DNA of 5,083 bases from Candidatus Omnitrophota bacterium (GTDB lineage: Bacteria; Omnitrophota; Gorgyraeia; Aquiviventales; Aquiviventaceae): the NCBI GenBank assembly GCA_016206685.1, contig JACQRB010000025.1, positions 1 to 5,083 of the forward strand, given 5' to 3'. Every line of letters starts with the position of its first letter. The stretch's first letter is position 1. Both the position numbers and the translations under genes were made by a program. Under the pieces are notes generated by a model. The model was not told the origin of the DNA, did not search any database, and saw only the letters and a list, made by a program, of their open reading frames with translations. This document shows, piece by piece, positions 5,067 through 5,083 of the stretch.

Positions 5067-5083
5067 TTGTCACTAACTGCACG

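Noticed and set aside
4610..5082. Minus-strand small open frames giving peptides such as GGGGRIRTCGP and RPGFEPGS.
   Set aside because: These are antisense translations of serine tRNA genes, a well-known source of false small proteins in databases.

Overview
The window reads as a compact bacterial chromosome segment with about 60% G+C and every supported gene on the + strand. It is devoted to RNA and translation: a tRNA interrupted by a group I intron (only its 3' end is present), an archease / PP-loop ATPase / RtcB RNA-ligase cluster, seryl-tRNA synthetase, a small membrane protein, and three serine tRNA genes. Bacterial origin is supported by the bacterial-type SerS, the type II serine tRNAs, Shine-Dalgarno sites and a tRNA group I intron. 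The phylum cannot be fixed from the sequence. Most tRNAs here lack an encoded CCA, and the heptamer-repeat intergenic style suggests an uncultured lineage, possibly Omnitrophota or a relative; that is a guess.

Layout. Positions 1-38 look like the 3' end of a group I intron: P7 3' strand, P9 with a GCGA tetraloop, and terminal G. Positions 39-78 are the 3' exon of a tRNA that reads best as tRNA-Lys(UUU). A perfect 13-bp inverted repeat (79-108) and a degenerate 7-bp tandem repeat (107-134) follow, and the tandem repeat runs through the start codon of archease (127-570). A COG2102/Dph6-like PP-loop ATPase (582-1268) and rtcB (1265-2740) follow with tight spacing, including an ATGA overlap, so the three genes look translationally coupled. 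A second heptamer array (2743-2777) fills the gap up to the start of serS (2778-4067). A membrane-protein gene (4030-4740) overlaps the serS 3' end. Its stop codon lies 4 nt before tRNA-Ser(UGA), which is followed by tRNA-Ser(CGA) and tRNA-Ser(GGA).

How the parts fit. RtcB and archease form a known RNA-ligation pair; the PP-loop enzyme between them is an unassigned partner. SerS and three of its cognate tRNAs appear to share one transcription unit, because no promoter space separates them. There is no gene-free stretch longer than about 130 bases. I see no CRISPR array, insertion sequence or riboswitch. The most unusual points are the intron in a lysine tRNA, the two heptamer arrays placed exactly at start codons, the serS/tRNA-Ser linkage, and a membrane protein that resembles an M50-type metallopeptidase without its zinc motif.
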